A stretch of DNA of 64,000 nt from Marinicella algicola (GTDB taxonomy: Bacteria; Pseudomonadota; Gammaproteobacteria; Xanthomonadales; Marinicellaceae): assembly GCF_028401385.1 (NCBI RefSeq), contig NZ_JAQOMR010000001.1:2296501-2360500 (forward strand). The letters run 5' to 3'. Below are positions 39,318 through 49,648 of the stretch, one piece after another. A program made the position numbers and the translations under genes. The notes under the pieces were generated by a model. The model was not told the DNA's origin. It searched no databases and saw only the letters and a list, made by a program, of their open reading frames with translations. Every line of letters starts with the position of its first letter. Position 1 is the first letter of the stretch.

Positions 39318-40562
39318 TCAGTTCGAGCAAAGCCGCAGCAAAACTGCCAGCATCAGTTCCGCGCCCTTTTCGATATCGGCCCACTCGGAATATTCCTCCG
39401 GCGCATGCGAAATGCCGTTGCGGCTCGGGATGAAGATCATGGCGGATGGGCAAAGCGCCATCATCGTTTGAGCATCATGGCCGGCCCCGGAGATCATCCG
39501 TTTTGCCGGAAGGCTCAGTTGTCCCGCTGCCTCGGACAGGAGATTGACAAGGTCGGCGTTAAAGGCGACCGGCGGAATGAAGCTCTTTTCCTCAATCTCG
39601 TACGCCAGACCATGGGCCTCCGCACTAACCGCCGTGACATAACCGAACAGCGTCTGCAAACCGCGCATCACGGTTTCTGAAGCATCGCGGATAATCACCG
39701 AGAATACCGCCTCGCCGGGCACCGTGTGCGGATGGTTGGGAAAAAGCTCCACCTTTCCGATGGTGATACGGGCAATGTCGGAACGCGATTTTTCGATCAT
39801 CGCCGGAATTTGCGTGGCGATCTCCGCAAGACCCGCAAAGGCATCGGCGCGCATATCCATCGGCGTCGTGCCGGAGTGGTTGGCAGTTCCCTTCAGCGTC
39901 ACCTGAAGGTTGAGGATCCCGGTCGCTCCTTCCGGCAGGCCTATCGCAAGCCCCTCGCGTTCCAGCACCGGCCCCTGCTCGATGTGAAGCTCCAGAAATC
40001 CCCGAACAGAGCCGGCCGGCCGGGCCGCATTCATGACAGCCTGCGGATCAAGCCCCTGCGCACGCATCGCATCGCTCAGAAGCACGCCATCGGCATCTGC
40101 CGCGTTTGCCAGCCATTCCGGCGTCACCAGCCCGGCAATCGCCTGCGCGCCCAGCATACCGCCGAAACGCCCCTCCTCTTCGGAGGTTGCAACGACCTCC
40201 ACCGGGATGGACGGTTCAAAACCCGCCTGTTTCATCGCCCGCACGCATTCAAGCGCGACAGCCACGCCGAGCGATCCGTCAAATGCGCCGCCATCAACGA
40301 CGGTATCGAGGTGCGAGCCAACCATGATCGAGGGTACCTCAGCGTCACCATAGCGCCCGAAAACCGAGTTTGCGCCATCGCGGGTGACGGCAAGCCCATC
40401 CTTTGCCATTTCACCGGCGAACCAGTCTCTCACCGCCATGTCGGCATCGGAGAAACCGGGCCGGTTGAAGCCGCCGCCTGTCCCGCCCGCACCAAAGCCA
40501 TTGACGCCGTCAAGAAGCGCCCTGAGCCGCCTGGAATTAATTTTCGGTTTGCTGCTCATCAT
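39318..40562 (-). CDS. M20-family amidohydrolase (allantoate / N-carbamoyl-L-amino-acid hydrolase)
   Basis: A zinc-dependent hydrolase of 414 residues starting at ATG 40562 (GGAGG five bases upstream; 29 upstream codons ignored). Metal and substrate motifs are MVGSHLDTVVDGGAFDGSLG, SEEEGRFGG, the dimerisation-domain ELHIEQGPVLE, TTPMDMRADA and GAGHDAQTMM. This is the AllC/hydantoinase branch, which releases ammonia from allantoate or hydrolyses N-carbamoyl amino acids or beta-ureidopropionate. Which of these applies is not decidable. It fits the nitrogen-scavenging theme of the region. Confidence 0.85.
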   Translation of the reverse strand: MMSSKPKINSRRLRALLDGVNGFGAGGTGGGFNRPGFSDADMAVRDWFAGEMAKDGLAVTRDGANSVFGRYGDAEVPSIMVGSHLDTVVDGGAFDGSLGVAVALECVRAMKQAGFEPSIPVEVVATSEEEGRFGGMLGAQAIAGLVTPEWLANAADADGVLLSDAMRAQGLDPQAVMNAARPAGSVRGFLELHIEQGPVLEREGLAIGLPEGATGILNLQVTLKGTANHSGTTPMDMRADAFAGLAEIATQIPAMIEKSRSDIARITIGKVELFPNHPHTVPGEAVFSVIIRDASETVMRGLQTLFGYVTAVSAEAHGLAYEIEEKSFIPPVAFNADLVNLLSEAAGQLSLPAKRMISGAGHDAQTMMALCPSAMIFIPSRNGISHAPEEYSEWADIEKGAELMLAVLLRLCSN

Positions 40563-40776
40563 AAAGGCCTCCCCATTTGTTTGCCGCATGACGGCTTCGT
40601 CTTTGGGGAATTTATTATGATAATTTCCGCCAAGTCGCAAACGCGGCATCTGAAACTGACGGCCTTTTAAGAGTCAGATGTCCGCCCTGCCATGCTTGCG
40701 CCACCACCGGCTTTGCCGCGGTATTGCAGGCGGCGTAGCGGACACGGCTGCGCTCCCGAACGCATGGATTGGGCGT

Positions 40777-41292
40777 TTAGGTTGCCATGCTGTTGCGTGC
40801 GGCGTGCAGCATGACCAGGTGCGATTCGATGAAGGGCACCAGGATAGTGGCGATGGTTGTATCCATGCCGGCCTTGCCTTCCTTGACACGCTGCTTCTGA
40901 ATTTTCAGCAACTCTTCATGGCCGTCGATTTCACTCCTGAGATACAGCCGGTCGAATTTCGTGCCGGGATCCATTGCCTTCAGTTTTTTCAGCGTGTCGG
41001 CAAGCGTTTCCGGACGGTCGGGCTTGGCCGCTCCGGCGCCCAGCAGCAGACCGCCCACGGCGGAGGTCTCCTCCTGTTCCAGCCGCGCGAAATGTTGCAC
41101 CATGGGATGAACAGCCTTGTTGACCGCCAGCTTGGAAATATCGCCGGAGAACAACCCGATTGTAAGTGTGCTGCTGGCATAGTTCGACGTCACGATATTG
41201 GCATTGGCCACCATCGGCGCGAGCCCGGTGAACGCTGCGGCCATGGCGCCGCCGATCATCATCTGGCGGCGGTTGAGATTTGGCGTGGTCAT
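40777..41292 (-). CDS. DUF4142-like exported protein
   Basis: A 171-residue protein with a twin-arginine-like signal (NRRQMMIGGAMAAAFTGLAP, cleavage near ANA). The mature part is helical with GGLLLGAGAAKP and a C-terminal MLHAARNS. It resembles ferritin-like DUF4142 proteins, which are exported and often stress-associated; the match is by general pattern and is tentative. It lies divergent from the ABC transporter operon, with 288 bases between starts. Confidence 0.55.
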   Translation of the reverse strand: MTTPNLNRRQMMIGGAMAAAFTGLAPMVANANIVTSNYASSTLTIGLFSGDISKLAVNKAVHPMVQHFARLEQEETSAVGGLLLGAGAAKPDRPETLADTLKKLKAMDPGTKFDRLYLRSEIDGHEELLKIQKQRVKEGKAGMDTTIATILVPFIESHLVMLHAARNSMAT

Positions 41293-41520
41293 GTTGGTGT
41301 GCCTTCCGTTTTTCAGAACAAGCCGGAAAACGATGTTTGATATCCAAGCTCGTTGCCCGCGGTAGAAAGCCCCGCTTCATGACAATTTAAAGGCGATAAA
41401 CCAGCCCCTGTAGCAATGGTGATTTTATTTCCGCCGCTGCTGCTCTTCTGTAACCCATTGAGTTCAATACAAGATCTATTCCAACAGGTGAAACAGGTTG
41501 CAATTTATTATGATCAATCC

Positions 41521-41533
41521 TTGTAAATTACAA
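41521..41533. promoter_or_regulatory. Palindrome TTGTAAATTACAA, candidate operator of the peptide/amide transporter operon
   Basis: A perfect 13-base palindrome centred 54 bases before the substrate-binding protein start. FCD-type GntR regulators bind short AT-rich dyads with TTGT/ACAA ends, and one such regulator is encoded in the same operon (47177-47982). Assignment of the site to that regulator is inference. Confidence 0.45.
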
Positions 41534-41580
41534 AATTTTCATAATTAATTAACCAAACACCAACAGAGGAGAACCGATAG

Positions 41581-43139
41581 ATGAAACGCCTTCTCGCCGC
41601 CGCGTTTGCAGCCGCATCGCTGGCCTTTGCCGCGCCAGCCCTTGCGCAGACGCCGCCCAATGTTCTGATCGTCGGCCAGATTGCCGAGCCGAAATCGCTC
41701 GACCCCGCCGTTGACACAGCCGTCAATGATTTCCGCATTCTGGTGAACATGTATGACGGTCTTGTGCGCTACAAGGATGGCACGCTCGAAGTCGAGCCCG
41801 CACTTGCGACAAGTTGGGAAATCTCCGAAGACGGCAAGACCTATACCTTCAAGCTGCGCGAGGACGTCACGTTTCATGACGGTTCACCCTTCAACGCCGA
41901 TGCGGTGAAGTTCAACTTCGAGCGCATGCTGAACGAAGACCACCCGTTTTATGACACCGGGCCGTTTCCGCTGTCCTTCTTCTTCTCCTCTATCGACACT
42001 GTCGAGGCCGTCGACGACATGACGGTGAAGTTCACGCTGTCGGAGCCCTATGCTCCGTTTCTGTCAAACCTTGCCTACCCGACAGGCCTGATCGTATCGC
42101 CCTCGGCGGTTGAGGAATATGGCGCCGATTTCGGCCGCAACCCTTCCGGCACAGGCGCGTTCAAATTCGAGGAGTGGGCCCCCAATTCCAGGGTCGTCGT
42201 AACGAAAAATGCAGATTACTGGGATGGCGCACCGCCGCTTGAGGCCGTCGTTTTCCGCCCCGTCACCGATGCCAACACCCGCGTTGCCGAAATGATGTCT
42301 GGCGGCCTTGACGTGATGGTCGAGGTTCCCCGGATTCGCTGTCGCAGTTTTCGGACAATGATCGCTATCAGGTTTACGAACAGGCGGGTCCGCACCTCTG
42401 GTTTCTGATCCTGAACATGAAGGATGGCGTTTTCGCCGACAAGAAGATCCGTCAGGCGGTCAACTATGCCATCAACAAGGAAGCCATCGTCAACGACATT
42501 CTGCAAGGTACGGCCGAAGTGGCCGCAGGCCCGACGCCGCCGGCTTTCGCATGGGCCTATGACGACAGCCTGTCGCCCTACCCGTACGACCCGGAAAAGG
42601 CGAAATCGCTTCTGGAAGAGGCCGGGTATGACGGCTCGGAGCTGACCTTCTACGTCACCGAAGGCGGTTCGGGCATGCTGGAGCCGCAGGCCATGGCAAC
42701 CCAGATCCAGGCTGACCTCGAGGCCGTTGACATGCCGGTTGCCATCGAGACCTATGAATGGAATACCTTCCTCGGCAAGGTGAACCCTGGCCTTGAAGGC
42801 GAAGCCGACATGGCGGAAATGGCTTGGATGACGAACGACCCGGACACCCTGCCTTTCCTGGCGCTCAGAACCGACGCCTTCCCCGACAAGGGCGGTTTTA
42901 ACTCCGGCTATTATTCCAATCCAGAGGTCGACAAGCTTCTGGAAGAGGCCCGCACGGCCACTGATCAGGACAGGCGCGCCGAGCTTTACAAGGAAATGCA
43001 GGCGATCGTGCACGATGATGCGCCCTGGGCCTTCATCGCCAATTGGAAGCAGAACGCCGTGACCAAGGCCAGCGTCGAAAACTTCAAGCTGCAGCCGTCC
43101 TTCTTCCTGCTGCTGCAGGACGTTTCCAAGCCGAACTGA
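41581..43139 (+). CDS. Peptide/amide ABC transporter substrate-binding protein (SBP_bac_5), frame broken once
   Basis: A periplasmic binding protein of about 519 residues with a signal peptide (LLAAAFAAASLAFAAPALAQ) and GAGGAG upstream. Family motifs include AEPKSLDPAVDTAVNDF, YDGLVRYKDG, LREDVTFHDGSPFNADAV and, after the break, KDGVFADKKIRQAVNYAINKE. The frame breaks at the CCCC run at 42328-42331; one C more gives VEVPPDSLSQFSDN. It heads an operon encoding permeases, ATPases, an FCD regulator and an acetamidase. The cargo may therefore be amides, amidated peptides or another nitrogen compound rather than dipeptides; this is inference. Confidence 0.88.
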
Positions 43140-43206
43140 GTGACTTTGGGAAGGTCGTTTCGACAGTTCTTGTCTGGCGCTGTTGTTATGTGACCTTCCC
43201 CATTCG

Positions 43207-43236
43207 TCGTCATCCTCGGACTTGACCCGAGGGTGG
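43207..43236. repeat. Palindromic intergenic repeat, copy 3
   Basis: CGTCATCCTCGGACTTGACCCGAGG-type element with arms CCTCGG and CCGAGG, sharing the GTCATnCTCGG core of copies 1 and 2. It lies in the 175-base gap between the binding protein and the first permease, so it could trim transcript between them (as REP elements can) and raise binding-protein dosage. Confidence 0.55.
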
Positions 43237-43314
43237 CGCAGAGGGTGGGGCAACGGTTTCGGCGGCCTCGATATCCTCCTGTTCCGCGCAAGCGCTTCAC
43301 ACGGAGAACACGTC

Positions 43315-44259
43315 ATGGCCCAATATATCCTGCGGCGGCTCTTGACCGTCATCCCGGTCCTTCTGGGCCTGACCGTGATCGTCTTCGCCATCATGGCGAT
43401 GATCCCCGGCGATCCGGCAACGGCCATTCTGGGGTCTTATGCGACGCCGGAAAATGTCGACCGCGTCAACCGGGCGCTTGGTCTCGACAAGCCGCTGGTT
43501 CAGCAATATTTCATCTGGCTCGGCAATATTCTCCAGGGCGATTTCGGCCGCTCCTATACCCAGAACCGGCCGGTCATCGACATCATCACCGAGCGTTTTG
43601 GCAATACCCTGATCCTCGCCGGCACCTCGCTTGTTCTGTGTTCCGTTCTCGGTCTGCTTGCCGGTATCGTCTCGGCGGTGCGCCAGTACGGCGCGACCGA
43701 CAAGCTGGTCACCTTGTTTGTGCTGATCGGCATTTCCATTCCCTCGTTCTGGCTTGGTCTGCTGCTGATCCTGCTATTTGCCGTCAAGCTGCAATGGCTG
43801 CCCGCCAGCGGCATGTATGCGATCTATGGCGGAGGCGGCCCGATAGACCTTCTGAAACACCTGATCCTGCCGGCCTTCACGCTTTCCGTGGTAGCAACCG
43901 GCGTTGTGGCGCGGCTGACGCGCACCTCTATGCTGGAGGTGCTGCGGCAAGATTACATCCGCACCGCCCGCGCCAAGGGGCTGAAGGAGCGCCGCGTGAT
44001 CATGCGCCACGCCTTCAAGGCCGCGCTTGTTTCCGTCATTCCCGTGCTCGGCATACAGGCCGGTTTCGTGCTCGGCGGCGCGGTCTATATCGAGACCGTG
44101 TTCCAGTGGCCCGGCATCGGCTCGATGCTGGTGACCGCGATTTCCACCCGTGACCTGCTGACGGTTCAGGGCGGGGTTCTGATCGTCGCTGCAGCCTATG
44201 TGCTGTTCAATCTGGTCGCCGATGTCGTCCAGACCATGCTTGACCCGAGGTTGCGCTGA
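43315..44259 (+). CDS. ABC transporter permease, DppB/OppB type
   Basis: A 314-residue inner-membrane permease starting MAQYILRRLLTVIPVLLG at 43315, with GGAGAA upstream. The family signature FLGLTVIVFAIMAMIPGDPA and the EAA loop (YIRTARAKGLKERRVIMRHAFKAALV) that contacts the ATPase are present, with six hydrophobic helices. Its stop overlaps the next gene's start as TGATG. Intact. Confidence 0.92.
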   Translation: MAQYILRRLLTVIPVLLGLTVIVFAIMAMIPGDPATAILGSYATPENVDRVNRALGLDKPLVQQYFIWLGNILQGDFGRSYTQNRPVIDIITERFGNTLILAGTSLVLCSVLGLLAGIVSAVRQYGATDKLVTLFVLIGISIPSFWLGLLLILLFAVKLQWLPASGMYAIYGGGGPIDLLKHLILPAFTLSVVATGVVARLTRTSMLEVLRQDYIRTARAKGLKERRVIMRHAFKAALVSVIPVLGIQAGFVLGGAVYIETVFQWPGIGSMLVTAISTRDLLTVQGGVLIVAAAYVLFNLVADVVQTMLDPRLR

Positions 44260-46198
44260 TGACAGATGCCTCTGCAAACACCGCCCCCGCCAAGCCGGCG
44301 AAAAAGAGCGGTCGACCGAGCGCCCTCAAGCTGCTTCTCAACAACACACTGGCAACCGGCGGACTGATCGTCTTTGCCATCATCATCGTGATCGCGCTTC
44401 TGGCGCCGATCCTGCCGTTGCAGCCGCCGAATGTGACGGATCCCTCCGTGCGCCTTTCGCCACCGCTGACCGACGGCCATCTGCTGGGCACCGATGCGCT
44501 TGGCCGCGATCTGCTGTCACGCCTCATCTGGGGCACCCGCGTCAGCCTTGCCGTCGGCGTTTCAGCCACCTTGATTGCAGCCTTTTTCGGCTCGCTGATC
44601 GGGCTTGTGGCGGGCTATGCCGGTGGCCGCACCGACAATATCCTGATGCGCGGCATCGATATGGTCATGGCCTTTCCCTATATCCTGCTGGCGCTCGCCA
44701 TTGTGGCCGTGCTCGGCCCCGGCCTGCTGAACGCGCTTTACGCCATAGCGGTCGTCAATATCCCCTTCTTCGCCAGAAACATTCGCGGCATGACGCTCGG
44801 CCTTTCGCGGCGGGAGTTTGTTGACGCAGCGCGATTGTCCGGCAAATCGCATTTTGCGATCCTGTTCGGCGAAGTGCTGCCGAACGTGCTGCCGGTGATC
44901 ATCATCACCATGTCGACCACCATCGGCTGGATGATCCTGGAAACCGCCGGGCTTTCGTTTCTGGGCCTTGGCGCCCAGCCGCCCCAGGCCGATCTCGGTT
45001 CGATGCTCGGCGACGGCCGCAAGGTGTTGTTCACCGATGCCTACGTCTCCATGGTTCCGGGGCTGATGATCTTTGCTCTGGTGATGAGCATCAATCTTCT
45101 CGGCGACGGTATTCGCGACGTGCTCGATCCCCGGCTGAAATCCGGCGCGCTGGCCCGGCCCGGCGCACGCACCGCCGTCAAACGCGAAGATACGCCCGCA
45201 CGCGGCCAGAAGCCGGGAACGGTTCTGGACGTTCAGGACATGCGCACCGAATTCCATATCGGCGGCAGCATCTACAAGGCTGTCGGCGGCATCGACATAC
45301 ATATGCGCCAGGGCGAATGCGTCGGCCTTGTCGGCAGATCGGGCTCCGGTAAATCAGTCACCGCAATGTCGCTGATGGGGCTGGTGCCGACGCCGCCCGG
45401 ACGCATTGCCGGCGGCGCGGCATGGCTCGACAATGAGGACCTGTTTGCCGCAAGTGATGAGCGCATTCGTCAGTTGCGCGGCGGCGCTGTCTCCCATGTG
45501 TTTCAGGATCCGCTTTCCACACTGCATCCGCTGTTCACCGTCGGCGATCAGTTGGTCGAGGCCATTCAGGCACACCAGCCGCTCTCGAAAAGAAGGCGCG
45601 CGAGAAGGCGGCAGCACTTCTGGAATCGGTTCGCATCCCCAATGCGCCCGAGCGGTTGAAGGCCTTTCCGCACGAACTTTCCGGCGGCATGCGCCAGCGC
45701 ATCTCGATTGCCATGGCACTTGCCAACGACGCCAAGGTGATCATCGCCGACGAACCAACGACAGCGCTCGATGTCACCGTGCAGGCGCAGATCCTCGAAC
45801 TGATGCACGGGCTGCGCAAGCAGCGCGATACCGCGATCCTGTTCATCACCCATGATTTTGGCGTGGTCTCTGCCATCTGCGACCGGGTGGCGGTGATGTA
45901 TGCCGGACGCATCGTCGAGACCGGCACCACCGAGGAAATCCTTGAACGCCCCGCCCACCCCTATACGTCCAAACTGATCGAATGCGTGCCAGTGCTTGGC
46001 GAGCCGGACCGCCGGCTTGACGCCATTGAGGGCCGCCCTCCCGTGGTCAACAACCTGCCGGACGGCTGCGCCTTCGCGGACCGCTGTCCCTTCGTTCAGG
46101 AGGACTGTCGCAAGGGCGATATTGCCATGACAGCGCTTGGCGAAGAACGCGGCGTGCGCTGCCTGCATCCGCTCAACCGGGAGAACGCCGATGGCTGA
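44259..46198 (+). CDS. Fused ABC permease (DppC type) and ATP-binding protein (DppD type), frame broken once
   Basis: One frame of about 646 residues. Residues 1-300 are a DppC-type permease ([21 protein letters not shown] loop [16 protein letters not shown]). From about residue 325 comes a DppD-type ATPase with Walker [12 protein letters not shown], signature [13 protein letters not shown] and Walker [13 protein letters not shown], then the Cys-rich oligopeptide-transporter tail. The linker is [18 protein letters not shown]. Similar permease/ATPase fusions are annotated in other alphaproteobacteria, so the join seems genuine. A separate break at the AAAA run 45588-45591 needs one A ([17 protein letters not shown]). 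Confidence 0.87.
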
Positions 46199-47180
46199 TG
46201 ACGTATTGATTGCGATCGATCGTGCCGAGCGTACTTTCGGCGGCGGCAAGACGCTGTTCGGCAAGAAGCTCCCGGCCGTCCATGCGGTGCAGGATGTCTC
46301 CATAGACGTCAAGAAAGGCGAGACGCTCGGCATTGTCGGCGAGAGCGGCTGTGGCAAATCCACACTCGCCCGGCTTCTCTCCGGTCTTGATATCCCGACG
46401 GGCGGCACGATCACATTCGAGGGCAAGGACCTTGCCGAAGAAGCCCGGAAGAACCCGCGCGCATTGGCCCGTCAGGTGCAGTATGTGTTTCAGGACCCGG
46501 TTTCCTCGCTCAATCCGAGAAAGCGGGTCCGCACAATTCTGGAAGCCCCGCTCATTCACCTTCTCGGCCTGAAGAAGGCCGAACGGGAGACGCGGCTTGA
46601 GGAACTGATGAACGCCGTCAATCTGGCGCCGGAGTTTCTCGATCGCTACCCGCATGAGTTTTCCGGTGGCCAGGCCCAGCGCATCGGCATTGCCCGCGCG
46701 CTCGCTGCCAATCCGGAGGTGATCGTGCTGGATGAGCCGGTGTCAGCGCTCGATGTCTCGGTGCAGGCGCAGGTGCTGAATATTCTCGATGACCTCAAAG
46801 CGCGGTTCGGGCTCACATATCTGTTCATCAGCCATGATCTTTCGGTGGTGGAATCGATCTCCGACAGGGTGGCAGTGATGTATTTCGGGCGCATCGTTGA
46901 ACTGGGAACACGCGATTCTGTATTTTCCGGGGCGCTCCACCCCTATACACATCTTCTGTTGAATTCCGCCCCGGCGCCCGGCAGAAAGGCCGTTTCCGGC
47001 GGTGATCGGGAGGCCGAACTGCCGGACCCCTATAATCCTCCGCCGGGCTGCGCGTTCTTCGCCCGGTGTCCCAACGGAACGGAGCAATGCCAGCGCTCTG
47101 TTCCGCCGATCGACGAGGCGATGGGCGAAGCAGGCCACAAGGCCGCCTGCTTTTACCCGATGACGAAAAGGACGGCATGA
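46191..47180 (+). CDS. ABC transporter ATP-binding protein, DppF/OppF type
   Basis: A 329-residue ATPase starting [16 protein letters not shown] at 46191, overlapping the previous gene by 8 bases. Walker A is [11 protein letters not shown], signature [15 protein letters not shown], Walker [13 protein letters not shown], and the C-terminal oligopeptide-transporter extension carries the [14 protein letters not shown] cysteines that may hold an iron-sulfur cluster. With the preceding fusion it forms the ATPase heterodimer. Intact. Confidence 0.93.
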   Translation: MADDVLIAIDRAERTFGGGKTLFGKKLPAVHAVQDVSIDVKKGETLGIVGESGCGKSTLARLLSGLDIPTGGTITFEGKDLAEEARKNPRALARQVQYVFQDPVSSLNPRKRVRTILEAPLIHLLGLKKAERETRLEELMNAVNLAPEFLDRYPHEFSGGQAQRIGIARALAANPEVIVLDEPVSALDVSVQAQVLNILDDLKARFGLTYLFISHDLSVVESISDRVAVMYFGRIVELGTRDSVFSGALHPYTHLLLNSAPAPGRKAVSGGDREAELPDPYNPPPGCAFFARCPNGTEQCQRSVPPIDEAMGEAGHKAACFYPMTKRTA

Positions 47181-47982
47181 GCAATCCCAGTCTTGAAAGC
47201 CGGCAGGCCTTCGGCCCGCCTTTGGCGGAGAAGAAACGCAAACGGCCCGATGTCATCGCCGATATGTTGCGTGAACGCATGATCGATGCGGACCTCAAAC
47301 CCGGCGACCGCATGCCAGCGGAATGGCTCGGACCCGGTTTCCTGCGCGCTTCCCGCGGCACGGTGCGGGAAGCCTTGAAGATACTCGAATTCCAGGGCCT
47401 GATCGCATCAAAGACCGGCCCCGGCGGCGGCATCTTCATCCGCGCTGTCCAGCCCGCCGAAGCGATCCAGACTGTCACCAGCCTGTTTCTCCAGGCCCCG
47501 CCTTCGATTGCCGATATCTACGCGCTGCGCAAGACACTCGAGCCGCAGCTTGCCGCCGATGCAGCACTGCACCTGCCGTCGGGTGCCACCAAAACGCTGC
47601 AGGACAAGATCAGGCTTTATGAAGGGCAGGCAGAAACGGCGGAACAGGAATATGTCCAGAGGCTCGCCGAGCTGGATTTCCATGCCGAACTGGCGCGCCA
47701 TGCGCAAAACCCGGTTCTGGGCTTCACCTGCGGTCTGTTGCTGAACCTGTTGCGCGATCTGCCGGCTTGCCGCGCCATCTATCAGGAACCCAATCCGGGC
47801 CTGCGCGAAACCGGTATTTTCTACCAGATCGAGCTGATCAAGGCGATCCGCGCCAGGGACAGCGAAAGGCCCGAGCCATCATGGCGGAACATATGGCGGA
47901 GGCAGAGGCTTACATGCTGGAAAGGGCGCGCCTCAACGCGATGCGGAACCAGCGCGACGGAAAAGATGACCCGACGAAGTGA
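47177..47982 (+). CDS. FCD-domain GntR-family transcriptional regulator, frame broken once
   Basis: Start [16 protein letters not shown] at 47177, overlapping the ATPase stop by four bases. The winged helix contains KPGDRMPAEWLGPGFLRASRGTVREALKILE, and the FCD ligand domain ADIYALRKTLEPQLAADAA with LDFHAELARHAQNP. One base missing at 47868-47872 (AGGCCC) joins DSERAR to AIMAEHMAEAEAYML; the corrected protein is 268 residues. Being translated with the transporter, it is probably its local regulator, sensing the transported compound or an amidase product. That is inference. Confidence 0.87.
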
Positions 47983-48000
47983 CAGCGGAGAGCGACAATC

Positions 48001-48938
48001 ATGAAATGCGCGCATACGATCCACGACCATGAGGGCCATCTCGGCTGGGACCGCTCAATCGAACCGGTTCACTTCGCGCGTTCCGGCGAAACCATCGCGT
48101 TTTCCTGCCGGGATGCCGGAAACGGGCATTACGGCCCTGAAAGCGTGGCCGCCGACATCCTGACAGCGGAGCCAAGCAAGGCCAACCCGCTGACCGGCCC
48201 GCTTTACGTCGAAGGTGCAAAGCCCGGCGATGCGCTGAAACTCACGATCAACGAATTCGCCCCTCCGGCTTTGGCTGGACGGCGATCATTCCCGGCTTCG
48301 GCCTGCTGGCTGACCAGTTTGACGAACCGAAACTGAAGCTCTGGGATTACGAAACTGATATCGCCACGCCGGCCGTCTTCAACCCGCTGGCGCGCATTCC
48401 GCTCAGGCCCTTCATCGGCACGATCGGGGTGGCGATGGCCGAGCCCGGCAATCATTCGGTGATCCCGCCACGCCGGGTGGGCGGCAATATGGATATTCGC
48501 GACATCGCAGCCGGCACGACGCTTTACCTGCCCGTCGAGGTCGACGGCGCGCTGCTATCCATCGGCGACACACACGCGGCCCAGGGTGATGGCGAGGTCT
48601 GCGGGACAGCGATCGAAAGCGCCATGGATGTTTCGGTCACGGTCGAAGTCATCAGGGATGCCGCGCCGAAAACACCGCATTTCTCGGCGCCCGGCCCGAT
48701 TTCGCGCCATCTCGACGCTGCGGGCTACGAAGTGACCACCGGCATCGGTCCAGACCTGATGCAAGCTGCGCGGGAGGCTGTCTCCAACATGATCGAGCAT
48801 CTGGGCAGAACCCGCAATCTCGATCCGGTGGATGCCTATATGCTGTGTTCCGTCTGCGGCGATCTGAAAATCAGCGAGATTGTCGACGCACCCAACTGGG
48901 TGGTGTCGTTCTATTTTCCGCGGATCGTGTTTGAATAA
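48001..48938 (+). CDS. Acetamidase/formamidase family protein, frame broken once
   Basis: A 312-residue FmdA/AmdA-type hydrolase that would release ammonia from formamide, acetamide or a related amide. The N-terminal part has HFARSGETIAFSCRDAGNGHYG and the typical GPLYVEGAKPGDALKLTI. The C-terminal part has GTIGVAMAEPG, GGNMDIRDI and SIGDTHAAQGDGEVCGTAIE. The frame breaks at the CCCC run at 48260-48263; one C more joins EFAP to SGFGWTAIIPGFG. It is 18 bases downstream of the regulator and is the catabolic gene of the transporter operon. Confidence 0.9.
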
Positions 48939-48945
48939 AGCCCAT

Positions 48946-48974
48946 GAAAAAGGCGACCGGAAAACCGACCGCCC
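48946..48974 (-). terminator. Probable intrinsic terminator of the peroxiredoxin gene
   Basis: Minus-strand arms GGCGGTCGG (complement of 48965-48973) and CCGGTCGCC (complement of 48952-48960) pair with two G-U wobbles around TTTT, followed by TTTTT (complement of 48947-48951). It lies 25 bases after the peroxiredoxin stop and just beyond the convergent amidase. Confidence 0.6.
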
Positions 48975-48998
48975 TTCAGTGCATTGACCTGAAATGCC

Positions 48999-49538
48999 TC
49001 AAGCCGCCTTGGCTTCGCCCTTGATATTCTCAAGGATATTCTGTGGTGAGGAAACGTCGTATGGATCGGTCTCGCAGAGGTCGGAGAAGCCTTCTTCCTC
49101 GAACCACTTCTCGACGACACCATCATTGATGACAGCAGCGTAACGCCATGAGCGCATGCCGAAGCCAAGATTGTCCTTGTTGACCAGCATGCCCATCTTG
49201 CGGGTAAACTCGCCGGAGCCATCCGGAATGACCTTGACGTTCTCAAGTTTCTGGCCCTTGGCCCAGGCGTTCATAACAAAAGCATCGTTGACCGACATAC
49301 AGTAGATGTCGTCGATGCCTTGCGCCTGGAACTCGCCAAAGAGCTTTTCAAAATCAGGCAGCTGGTAGGTCGAGCAAGTTGGGGTAAAGGCGCCTGGCAG
49401 CGAAAACAGAATCACTCGTTTGCCCTTGAAGTAATCGTCCGAGGTGGTGTCCTGCCAGCGGAACGGATTCGGACCCTCAATGCTCTCATCGCGAACACGC
49501 GTGCGGAAGGTTACGTTCGGGACTTTACGGCCGATCAT
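48999..49538 (-). CDS. Peroxiredoxin, Prx5/AhpC-TSA type
   Basis: A 179-residue thiol peroxidase. The peroxidatic cysteine lies in LPGAFTPTCSTYQLP near residue 55, with the Prx5 pattern CMSVNDAFVMNAWAK and the conserved arginine in FGMRSWRYAAV. No C-terminal glutaredoxin domain is present. Cytoplasmic. Intact, with a candidate iron-responsive palindrome about 100 bases upstream (49613-49648). Confidence 0.92.
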   Translation of the reverse strand: MIGRKVPNVTFRTRVRDESIEGPNPFRWQDTTSDDYFKGKRVILFSLPGAFTPTCSTYQLPDFEKLFGEFQAQGIDDIYCMSVNDAFVMNAWAKGQKLENVKVIPDGSGEFTRKMGMLVNKDNLGFGMRSWRYAAVINDGVVEKWFEEEGFSDLCETDPYDVSSPQNILENIKGEAKAA

Positions 49539-49612
49539 CTCAATCTCCTGTTGTCTTGAACCCTTGGGAGGAATTCGTTCGAAAAACGTTGACGGATTTT
49601 ATCAAATTTCAA

Positions 49613-49648
49613 ATTGGAATAAACCCACAACATTAGAATTATTCCAAT
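49613..49648. promoter_or_regulatory. Inverted repeat with an Irr-box-like core upstream of the peroxiredoxin
   Basis: Arms ATTGGAATAA (49613-49622) and TTATTCCAAT (49639-49648) are perfect complements. The right half also reads TTAGAATTATTCCAA (49633-49647), close to the TTAGAA-n3-TTCTAA iron control element bound by Irr in rhizobia. The position 75-110 bases upstream of the peroxiredoxin ATG would suit control of that gene. Tentative. Confidence 0.35.
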
